Positions 15,524 to 20,901 of a stretch of DNA of 20,901 nt are shown in pieces. Location: positions 1 to 20,901 of the forward strand of contig VAZR01000078.1 of the NCBI GenBank assembly GCA_005888515.1, read 5' to 3'. This stretch comes from Alphaproteobacteria bacterium (GTDB lineage Bacteria > Pseudomonadota > Alphaproteobacteria > ATCC43930 > CGMCC-115725). Numbering within the stretch: the first letter of the stretch is position 1; every line of letters begins with the position of its first letter. A model generated the notes under the pieces. That model saw only the letters and a program-made list of their open reading frames with translations, made no database searches and was not told the DNA's origin. Made by a program: the position numbers and the translations under genes.

Positions 15524-15826
15524 CAGAACCGGTCGCAAATCGACGCCGCGCTGGCTCTGGGTCGACGCCGCCGCGCGATAGAAATCGACGATGTCGACGC
15601 GAATCGCCGCGGTCAGGCTCGATGAGTAGCGCCGCCGGTCGATCTCGGTGACCAGCTGATTGATGTTGGTTTCCTGTCGCCGGGCGATCTCCTGCAAGGC
15701 TTCCCACATCACAGGCTCAAGGCGCACGCTAGTGCGATGGCCCGCCACGACCACGTTATGGATTACCAGCGATGAGGAAGCGCTTTGGCGTTTTCGAGGG
15801 GCGCGGCGCGGCAATGCGGATGGCAT
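15515..15826 (-). CDS. Ribbon-helix-helix domain protein (RHH_4 type)
   Basis: A 103-aa protein with a basic N-terminus (MPSALPRRAPRKRQ). A ribbon-helix-helix core follows: the strand HNVVVAGHRTSVRLE for base contacts, then the helices PVMWEALQEIARRQ and NINQLVTEIDRR. After it comes SSLTAAIRVDIVDFYR. This pattern is the RHH_4 family widespread in alphaproteobacteria; such dimers bind short inverted repeats and often control their own promoters, though no target is established here. An AT-rich region directly upstream contains an extended -10 and a 12-bp palindrome. The ATG at 15826 has no strong Shine-Dalgarno. Family is confident, regulatory target inferred. Confidence 0.85.
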   Translation of the reverse strand: MPSALPRRAPRKRQSASSSLVIHNVVVAGHRTSVRLEPVMWEALQEIARRQETNINQLVTEIDRRRYSSSLTAAIRVDIVDFYRAAASTQSQRGVDLRPVLKN

Positions 15827-15890
15827 GGCGGTAATTTAACTGCCGCTGCCAATATTGCAACCTATGAGGGTCTATAGGATATTCGATACA

Positions 15891-15905
15891 ATTATACCAT
15901 GGTAT
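15891..15905 (-). promoter_or_regulatory. Extended -10 promoter with overlapping palindrome before the RHH gene
   Basis: On the minus strand, TGGTATAAT (15899-15891) is a perfect extended -10 box, about 65 nt before the RHH start codon. No good -35 is visible. The perfect 12-bp palindrome ATACCATGGTAT (15894-15905) overlaps the -10, a classic repressor-operator placement. A further CCTAT-8 nt-ATAGG repeat (15861-15878) lies in the presumed leader. The AT-richness of 15840-15910 contrasts with the surrounding GC-rich DNA. Confidence 0.55.
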
Positions 15906-15911
15906 GTAATC

Positions 15912-15931
15912 TCGGTCCGATTCAGGACCGA
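15912..15931 (-). terminator. 7-bp hairpin across the bolA stop codon
   Basis: TCGGTCC and GGACCGA pair around a 6-nt loop and span the TGA of bolA. It has no T-run. It may separate the argB-bolA transcript from the RHH promoter just downstream, or may protect the mRNA end. Confidence 0.35.
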
Positions 15932-16197
15932 TCCTCCCCGGGAGCCAGGGTCGTCAACGACAGCGCATGGACGCGGGAGGCGAGCTCCTGCTTCAGCACA
16001 TCATAGACCAGGCGCTGGCGGGCGACGCGGTTGAGGCCGGCAAACGCGGCCGAGGTGATCGTCACGGCGAAATGCGTCTCGCCTTCGGGCCGGGCGCCGG
16101 CATGCCCGGCATGACGATGTGACTCGTCGATGACGGCGAGCCGGGTCGGGGCAAACCGCGCTGTCAGCTTTTCCCGGATCGTCTCGGCGACGCTCAT
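15922..16197 (-). CDS. BolA family protein
   Basis: A 91-aa BolA-like protein. The sequence runs from MSVAETIREKLTARFAPTRL through the conserved DESHRHAGHAG loop, whose histidines bind Fe-S clusters with monothiol glutaredoxins, to THFAVTITSAAFAGLNRVAR and the helix RLVYDVLKQEL, ending with VHALSLTTLAP. These are all the BolA signature segments. The ATG at 16197 overlaps the TGA of the upstream nucleotidase gene by 4 nt (ATGA), which decides the start and indicates coupling. BolA proteins act in iron-sulfur handling or as regulators; which role applies cannot be told here. Confidence 0.93.
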   Translation of the reverse strand: MSVAETIREKLTARFAPTRLAVIDESHRHAGHAGARPEGETHFAVTITSAAFAGLNRVARQRLVYDVLKQELASRVHALSLTTLAPGEDRS

Positions 16198-16907
16198 TCC
16201 CGCTTGGCGCGATGAGGGCTTTGCAGAGCTGCCGCGGCGGCAAGAAACCCGGCGAGCTCGTCGACGACATGGTGGATGTACTCGCGGTCGGCTTCCTCCA
16301 TCGCCCAATCGACGCCGTTGCGCACCCAGGCCGTCGTCATGCCGAGTTCGGCGGCGGGGGCGAGATTGCGCGCCATGTCCTCGACCATCAGCGCCGTCTC
16401 GGGCCGCACCGAATGGCGCTTTAGCAGCAGCCGATAGCCGGGAAGCGCCGGCTTTGGCTCGAAATCGGCCGCGACGATATCGATGATGCCGGTGAACGCG
16501 GCGCTGAGGCCGAGATGATCGAGCAGCCGCTCGGCATGCCGCACCGAACCGTTGGTGTGGACGATCTTGCGCCCCTCGAGCTGCCCGAGGGAGGCAACCA
16601 GCGCCGGATCGGGCGGCACGCAGGCGAGATCGACCTCATGCACAAAGGCAAGAAAGTCGTGCGGGTCGATGTTGTGCACCTTCATCAGCCCGTTCATCGT
16701 CGTGCCGTGCTCGCGGAAGTAGGTGCGCCGCAACTCGGCCGCCTGTTCCTGGGACACTGCCAGGCGGGTGCAGATGTACTCGTTCATCCGCCGCTGCACC
16801 TGCGGGAACAGATCGCATGAGGCGGGGTACAGCGTGTTGTCGAGATCGAAGATCCAGGTCTCGATCTCGCCAAGCGGGCAGCGCTCTTGCCGGGTGATGT
16901 AGGCCAT
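16194..16907 (-). CDS. HAD-superfamily pyrimidine 5'-nucleotidase (SDT1-like)
   Basis: A 237-aa HAD hydrolase. Motif I is WIFDLDNTLYP (nucleophile D21, acid D23), motif II HTNGS (T118), motif III lysine in FEPKPALPGY (K152), and motif IV VEDMARNL (E176, D177). The DNTLYP form with this cap region is that of the pyrimidine 5'-nucleotidase family related to yeast SDT1, which dephosphorylates UMP/CMP. The gene lies 14 nt downstream of argB and overlaps bolA by 4 nt, in a tightly packed minus-strand operon. This argB-nucleotidase linkage is common in Rhodospirillales. Confidence 0.9.
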   Translation of the reverse strand: MAYITRQERCPLGEIETWIFDLDNTLYPASCDLFPQVQRRMNEYICTRLAVSQEQAAELRRTYFREHGTTMNGLMKVHNIDPHDFLAFVHEVDLACVPPDPALVASLGQLEGRKIVHTNGSVRHAERLLDHLGLSAAFTGIIDIVAADFEPKPALPGYRLLLKRHSVRPETALMVEDMARNLAPAAELGMTTAWVRNGVDWAMEEADREYIHHVVDELAGFLAAAAALQSPHRAKRE

Positions 16908-16921
16908 CGATCGCCGGACCC

Positions 16922-17791
16922 TCAGCCGCCTCGGATCAGGGTGCCGGCGCCCTCGGTGAATAATTCGAGCAGGATCGCGTGGGGCACCCGCCCATCGACG
17001 ATCACCGCCGCCTCGACTCCGCCATCGACCGCCGCGAGGCAGGTTTCGACCTTGGGGATCATGCCCCCGGAGATTGTGCCTTGCGCGATCAGCCGGCGCG
17101 CCTCCGCCGCCGTCAGCTCCGGGATCAGGCGTTTCTCGCCATCGAGCACGCCCGCAACATCCGTCAGCAGCAGGAAGCGGCGCGCCTTGACCGCCGCGGC
17201 GACGGCGCCGGCGACGGTGTCGGCATTGATGTTGTAGGTCGCGCCATCGGCGCCGACCCCGATCGGCGCGATCACCGGGATGATGTCGGATTGGCGAAAG
17301 GTCGCCAGCACCCGGTCCTCGATGCGCTCGGGCTCGCCGACAAAGCCCAGATCGGATCCGTTCCGCGTCAGCTTGCGCGCGCGGATCAAGCCGCCATCCT
17401 TGCCGCTGAGACCGATCGCGCAGCCGCCGGCCGCGTTGATCGCGGCGACGAGCTGCTTGTTGATCGTGCCGGCGAGGACCATCTCGACGACTTCCATCGT
17501 CTCGCCGTCGGTCACGCGCAGCCCATCGATAAAGCTGCTCTTGATGCCCAAGCGCTGCAGCATCTGGCCGATCTGCGGCCCGCCGCCATGCACGACGATC
17601 GGGTTGATCCCGACCTGCTTCAACAAAACGATATCGCGGGCGAACGGGTCGCCATTGTCGCCATTGCCCATCGCATGGCCGCCATACTTGACCAGCACGG
17701 TCTGGCCGGAATAACGGCGCAGATAGGGCAGGGCCTCGGCGAGGACTGCGGCCTTCGATGCCGGATCGGCTTGGCTCGGTGCAGCGGACAT
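16922..17791 (-). CDS. argB: Acetylglutamate kinase
   Basis: ArgB phosphorylates N-acetylglutamate in the second step of arginine synthesis. The 289-aa protein is complete: the ATP-binding TVLVKYGGHAM (K35, G37-G38), the HGGGPQI motif (68-74), GLRVTDGETMEVV (R92 region), INADTVAGAVAAA, and the late LLTDVAGVLDGEK and GGMIPKVETC segments. The extended N-terminus (LAEALPYLRRYSGQ) resembles the N-terminal helix of arginine-inhibited hexameric enzymes, so feedback control is likely (family knowledge). It lies 35 nt downstream of engB and 14 nt upstream of the nucleotidase gene on the minus strand. Confidence 0.97.
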   Translation of the reverse strand: MSAAPSQADPASKAAVLAEALPYLRRYSGQTVLVKYGGHAMGNGDNGDPFARDIVLLKQVGINPIVVHGGGPQIGQMLQRLGIKSSFIDGLRVTDGETMEVVEMVLAGTINKQLVAAINAAGGCAIGLSGKDGGLIRARKLTRNGSDLGFVGEPERIEDRVLATFRQSDIIPVIAPIGVGADGATYNINADTVAGAVAAAVKARRFLLLTDVAGVLDGEKRLIPELTAAEARRLIAQGTISGGMIPKVETCLAAVDGGVEAAVIVDGRVPHAILLELFTEGAGTLIRGG

Positions 17792-17826
17792 CCAGGTTCT
17801 AGGCTCGGACGGAAAAGCGCCGCACT

Positions 17827-18555
17827 CTACCGTGACGAACGCGGCATCGCCACCGCGCCCGCGGCGACATCGGCGCGCAGCTCGGCAGGCGCGGCAAAGC
17901 TGGCAAGGGTTGCCCGCAGCGCGGCGATGCCCTGCGCCTTTTCGGCGCTGGTCAGATGGATCTCGGGATGCGCGGCGCCGTGCCGCGCCAGCTCGGCAAG
18001 GACTGCATCCGCGACCTTGGCAAGCTCGGCCACGCTGGGTTTATCGGTCTTGGTCAATACCACCTGATATGACAACCCGGCCGAATCGCAGAGCTGCAGG
18101 ATCGGCCGATCCGGGTCTTTCAACCCATGCCGCGAATCGATCAGCAGGCAGACGCGGCGCAGGCTATTCCGGCCCCGCAAGTAATGCTGCACCGTTTGGG
18201 TCCACGCCTTGACGGCGCTCTTCGAGGCTTCGGCGTAGCCGTAGCCCGGCAGGTCGACCAGCATCAGCCGGCCGCCGAGTGCGAAGAAATTGATCTGACG
18301 GGTGCGTCCCGGCGTGTTCGAGGTGCGCGCCAGCATGCGCCGGTTGGTCAGCGCGTTGACCAGGCTCGATTTGCCGACATTGGAGCGGCCGAGGAAGGCG
18401 ATTTCCGGGAGCGTCTCCGGCGGGCATGCGTCGGCTTCGGCGGCCCCGGCAATAAAGCGGCAATCCCGCGCGAAGAGGAGCCGCCCGGCCTCGATCAGCT
18501 CCGGCTCGATGTCGCGCGGCGGGAACAGATCGCCGGACAATGCTTTTGCATCCAT
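17827..18555 (-). CDS. engB: Ribosome biogenesis GTPase EngB/YihA
   Basis: An essential-type GTPase for large ribosomal subunit assembly. Motifs, numbered from a TTG two codons upstream of the chosen start, are G1 GRSNVGKSS (58-66), G2 NTPGRTRQINFF (T83), G3 DLPGYGYA (103-110), G4 TKTDK (170-174) and G5 LTSAEK near the end. The spacing is characteristic of YihA/YsxC/EngB. Two starts are possible, TTG at 18561 and ATG at 18555; I prefer the ATG (242 aa). It sits between yidC and argB, separated from yidC by a palindromic repeat rather than the short spacing seen elsewhere in the run. Confidence 0.95.
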   Translation of the reverse strand: MDAKALSGDLFPPRDIEPELIEAGRLLFARDCRFIAGAAEADACPPETLPEIAFLGRSNVGKSSLVNALTNRRMLARTSNTPGRTRQINFFALGGRLMLVDLPGYGYAEASKSAVKAWTQTVQHYLRGRNSLRRVCLLIDSRHGLKDPDRPILQLCDSAGLSYQVVLTKTDKPSVAELAKVADAVLAELARHGAAHPEIHLTSAEKAQGIAALRATLASFAAPAELRADVAAGAVAMPRSSR

Positions 18556-18574
18556 CTCCAACTCTTAGCCCTTT

Positions 18575-18660
18575 GGCCGGGCTTGTCCCGGCCATCCACG
18601 TCTTTGTTCGGGGCACATCGACCGTCTTGAAGACGTGGATGCCCGGAACAAGTCCGGGCA
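18575..18660. repeat. Alphaproteobacterial palindromic intergenic repeat (REP/BIME-like)
   Basis: Two arms, 18575-18604 and 18630-18660, are inverted copies that match at 26 of 30 positions. Each arm also contains its own hairpin: GGCCGGG-CTTGT-CCCGGCC (18575-18593) and TGCCCGGA-ACAAG-TCCGGGCA (18640-18660). The element shares ATCCACGTCTT between arms and, translated, yields the PGLVPGIHV peptide typical of a repeat scattered through many alphaproteobacterial genomes. It fills the gap between yidC and engB and may act as a transcript-processing or attenuating structure. Confidence 0.85.
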
Positions 18661-18674
18661 CGGGGAACTAAAAT

Positions 18675-20420
18675 TCAGGCCGCGCCCGCGCGGTGCATGA
18701 TCGCCCATTGCTGCGCGATGCTGAGAAGATTGTTCCACGCCCAGTAGATCACCAGCCCGGCCGGGAAGGCCGACAGCATGTAGGTGAACACGATCGGCAG
18801 CAGCATGAACATGCGCGCCTGAACCGGATCGACCGGCTGCGGGTTGAGCTTTTGCTGCAGGTACATCGTCACGCCCATAATCAGCGGCCAGGCGCCGATC
18901 GCGACAAAATGGGCAATGGCTTCGGGCGGCGCGAACGGGAGCAGGCCGAACAGGTTGATGAAGGTGGTCGGATCGGGCGCCGAGAGATCGTGGATCCAGC
19001 CGAAAAACGGCGCGTGCCGCATCTCGATCGTCACAAACAGTACTTTGTACAACGAGAAAAACACCGGGATCTGGATCACGATCGGCAGACAGCCGGCCAG
19101 CGGGTTGGCGCCGACCTTCTTGTACATCGCCATAATCTCTTGCTGCTGGCGCGCCTTGTCGTCGGGGAAGCGCTCGCGGATTTTCTGCATCTCCGGCTGG
19201 AGCAATTTCATCTTGCTCATCGCCGCGTAGGATTTGTTGGCGAGCGGGAAAAACAGCAGCTTGATGATCAGGGTCAGCAGCAGGATGGCGAGTCCGAAAT
19301 TGCCGAGCAGCCCGAAGAAGAACTGCAGTACCAGAAAGATCGGCTTGGTCAGGAAATAGAACCAGCCGAAATCGATCGCGAGATCGAAATGCGGGATGCC
19401 GGATTTCGCGTAGGCATCGAGCAGATTGAATTCCTTGGCGCCGGCAAAGAACCGGGTCGAGGTCGCGGCGGTGCCGTCCGCCGGCACCGTTATTTGCGAG
19501 CCGAGATAATCGGTCTGGTAGCGATCCACCCCACCTTGGAGGACGTGGGTAAAGCGCGCCTTGATTGCATCCTCCTGTGGCGGGACCAGTGCGGTCAGCC
19601 AGTATTTGTCGGTGAAGCCGAGCCATCCCCCGGTCGAGCTGTAATCGATCGGCTTGCCAGCTTCGATCGAGCTGTAGGTGACCTCGCGCAAACCGCCGAG
19701 TTCGCCGATCAGCCCCTCATGCAGGATGTAGTAGCCGCCGACCTGCGGCGTGCCGGTGCGGCTGATCAGAGCATAGGGCAGCAAATTGACCGGCGTATTG
19801 CCGCCGTTGCGCACCGTGTCGCGCACCGTGAACATGTAGTTTTCGTCGATCGTGATCGTGCGCGTGAAGACGAGGCCGGCGCCGTTGTCCCAGGTCAACG
19901 TCAAGGGCTGGGTTGGGGTCAGCGGACCGCCCGAGGCGCTCCATTGCGTGTCGGGCCCGGGGACCTTGGTGCCGGAAGTCCCGGCCACCCAGCCGAATTC
20001 GGCGAAATAGGGATCCTTGGTCCCCTTCGGCCACAGCAGCACGACTTCCGGGCTCTTCGGGTCCACCGTCTCGTGATATGTCGCGAGCGTCAGATCGTCG
20101 ATGCGGCCGCCGGTCAGCGCCACCGAGCCATGCAGGCGCGGCGTGTTGATCCGCACCCGCGGCTGCTCGGCGATCGCCTGCTCGCGCGTCTCCGCTCCGG
20201 GAGCCGCGGCCGCGCCGGTGGCGGGAGCGGTCGTGCCCGGCGCGCCAGGCGTAACACCGGGCGCCGCCGTGCCCGGCGATGGTGTCGCGGGGGCGGTTTG
20301 CGTCGGCACCGCCGGCGAAGGCGGCGGGACCGGCGGGCGCAGTTTCTCGAACAGAAACTGAAACCCGATCAGGATGCCGACCGACAGGACGATCGCGAGA
20401 AGAAGGTTTTTTTGTTCCAT
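18675..20420 (-). CDS. yidC: Membrane protein insertase YidC
   Basis: YidC inserts and folds inner-membrane proteins with or without SecYEG. The 581-aa protein starts MEQKNLLLAIVLSVGILIGF, the first membrane helix of Gram-negative YidC. A Pro/Ala/Thr-rich linker (about 30-80) follows, then the large periplasmic P1 domain (about 88-350, with FFAGAKEFNLLDAY). The conserved C-terminal five-helix core contains LTLIIKLLFFPLANKSY, the cytoplasmic hairpin KMKLLQPEMQKIRERF, GCLPIVIQIPVFFSLY and FAPPEAIAHFVAIG, and ends FPAGLVIYWAWNNLLSI. The conserved groove arginine could not be assigned with certainty by eye. It is 21 nt downstream of yidD. Confidence 0.98.
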   Translation of the reverse strand: MEQKNLLLAIVLSVGILIGFQFLFEKLRPPVPPPSPAVPTQTAPATPSPGTAAPGVTPGAPGTTAPATGAAAAPGAETREQAIAEQPRVRINTPRLHGSVALTGGRIDDLTLATYHETVDPKSPEVVLLWPKGTKDPYFAEFGWVAGTSGTKVPGPDTQWSASGGPLTPTQPLTLTWDNGAGLVFTRTITIDENYMFTVRDTVRNGGNTPVNLLPYALISRTGTPQVGGYYILHEGLIGELGGLREVTYSSIEAGKPIDYSSTGGWLGFTDKYWLTALVPPQEDAIKARFTHVLQGGVDRYQTDYLGSQITVPADGTAATSTRFFAGAKEFNLLDAYAKSGIPHFDLAIDFGWFYFLTKPIFLVLQFFFGLLGNFGLAILLLTLIIKLLFFPLANKSYAAMSKMKLLQPEMQKIRERFPDDKARQQQEIMAMYKKVGANPLAGCLPIVIQIPVFFSLYKVLFVTIEMRHAPFFGWIHDLSAPDPTTFINLFGLLPFAPPEAIAHFVAIGAWPLIMGVTMYLQQKLNPQPVDPVQARMFMLLPIVFTYMLSAFPAGLVIYWAWNNLLSIAQQWAIMHRAGAA

Positions 20421-20441
20421 TGCGGTCGGGAGGCGCGAGCC

Positions 20442-20696
20442 TCAGCGGCTCGGTTCGGAAGGGACGGGGTCGTAGCCGCTGCCGCCCCACGGATGGCAGC
20501 GCGACAACCGGCGCAAGGCGAGGCCGAGGCCGCGCCAGACGCCGTGCCGTTCGACGGCTTCGGCGGCGTAATGCGAGCAGCTCGGATAATACCGGCAGGA
20601 GGGCGGCAGGATCGGCGCGACGACGAGCTGGTAACCGCGGATTGTCGCGGTTATGCCCCAGCCCAGAATGCGGCTCGCGCCGCCCGCAAAACTCAT
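20442..20696 (-). CDS. yidD: Membrane protein insertion efficiency factor YidD
   Basis: An 84-aa YidD (DUF37) protein. Signature segments are GYQLVVAPILPPSCRYYPSC, then SHYAAEAVERHGVWRGL and RLSRCHPWGGSGYDPVP, with the three family cysteines in place. YidD is a small membrane-associated protein that assists YidC-dependent insertion. The ATG at 20696 follows GAGGAGAAAGTGAG, a strong ribosome binding site. It lies 22 nt after rnpA and 21 nt before yidC, the standard order. Confidence 0.97.
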   Translation of the reverse strand: MSFAGGASRILGWGITATIRGYQLVVAPILPPSCRYYPSCSHYAAEAVERHGVWRGLGLALRRLSRCHPWGGSGYDPVPSEPSR

Positions 20697-20718
20697 CTCA
20701 CTTTCTCCTCGGCGGCGC

Positions 20719-20901
20719 TCACCCGCTGGCGGGCCGCGCGCCGGGCTTCTGCCGATCGAGCTGCCGCAAGGCCCCTTCGAGATCGGCGACCAGCTCCGCG
20801 TAGGGCCGCTCGCTCGTTGTCGCGCGCGCGACGATTACATAGTCCGTTCCCGGCCGCGCCTTGCGCGGCAATACCTCGGCGGCGATTGCGCGCAACCGCC
20901 G
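20719..20901 (-). CDS. rnpA: Ribonuclease P protein component, 5'-truncated by the window edge
   Basis: The last 60 codons of RnpA enter from the right edge: RRLRAIAAEVLPRKARPGTD, then YVIVARATTSERPYAELVAD and LEGALRQLD, ending at the TGA at 20721-20719. The segment is the C-terminal half, with the family's RRLRE-like helix followed by the DYVIVAR strand. The protein binds the RNase P RNA to mature tRNA 5' ends. The N-terminus and the expected rpmH lie outside the window. Position before yidD confirms the identity. Confidence 0.92.
   Translation of the reverse strand, partial: RRLRAIAAEVLPRKARPGTDYVIVARATTSERPYAELVADLEGALRQLDRQKPGARPASG

Noticed and set aside
16979..18067. 362-aa open frame on the plus strand
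   Set aside because: It is antisense to argB and engB, both complete with all motifs.
18565..19626. 353-aa open frame on the minus strand ending in the repeat
   Set aside because: It is an alternate frame of yidC running into the palindromic repeat, whose translation gives known spurious peptides.

Overview
The window is an ordinary chromosomal segment of a GC-rich alphaproteobacterium, most likely Rhodospirillales or a relative. Three things point there. The rnpA-yidD-yidC-engB-argB-HAD nucleotidase run (right end, minus strand) and the accA-xerD-small membrane protein / aroK-aroB arrangement (centre) are alphaproteobacterial gene orders. An FzlA-type cell-division GST is present. An intergenic palindrome of the type that yields spurious PGLVPGIHV peptides in alphaproteobacterial genomes lies between engB and yidC. 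I see no prophage, transposon, CRISPR array, tRNA or rRNA.

Layout. 1-858 (-): 3'-truncated YdjC/ChbG-type deacetylase. 958-5627: an envelope-sugar block with a 519-aa polytopic membrane protein (+), a 610-aa polytopic membrane protein (-), and a polyprenyl-phosphate sugar synthase fused to a GtrA flippase domain (+). 5691-6359 (+): fzlA. 6366-6851 (-): SHOCT-tailed membrane protein. 6921-9127 (+): an MFS exporter translationally coupled to a YeeZ-like NAD(P)-dependent epimerase. 9220-10184 (+): a ketopantoate-reductase-like gene with an internal gap. 10400-10807 (+): two very small genes. 10887-11690 (-): DUF2076 protein with a Gly-rich tail. 11824-13749 (-): a 46-aa membrane protein, xerD and accA. 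13855-15493 (+): aroK-aroB (shikimate pathway). 15515-15826 (-): ribbon-helix-helix regulator with its own AT-rich promoter. 15922-20901 (-): rnpA (5'-truncated), yidD, yidC, engB, argB, HAD nucleotidase, bolA.

How the genes work together. The right-hand run joins tRNA processing, membrane protein insertion, ribosome assembly, arginine synthesis and BolA. The left block looks like a lipid-linked sugar pathway, in which the GT2-GtrA fusion makes and flips a polyprenyl-P-sugar that one of the polytopic proteins could use; this is inference.

The most striking observation is that three conserved genes within 4.7 kb (the ketopantoate-reductase-like gene near 9530, accA near 11998, aroK near 14178) each lack about 100-120 internal nucleotides and change frame at the break. 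In each case the missing length is 1 modulo 3. accA and aroK are normally essential, so missing sequence at assembly joins is the leading explanation, with real deletions as the alternative. I did not find a convincing undescribed system. The best regulatory lead is a palindrome overlapping a perfect extended -10 promoter in front of the ribbon-helix-helix gene.
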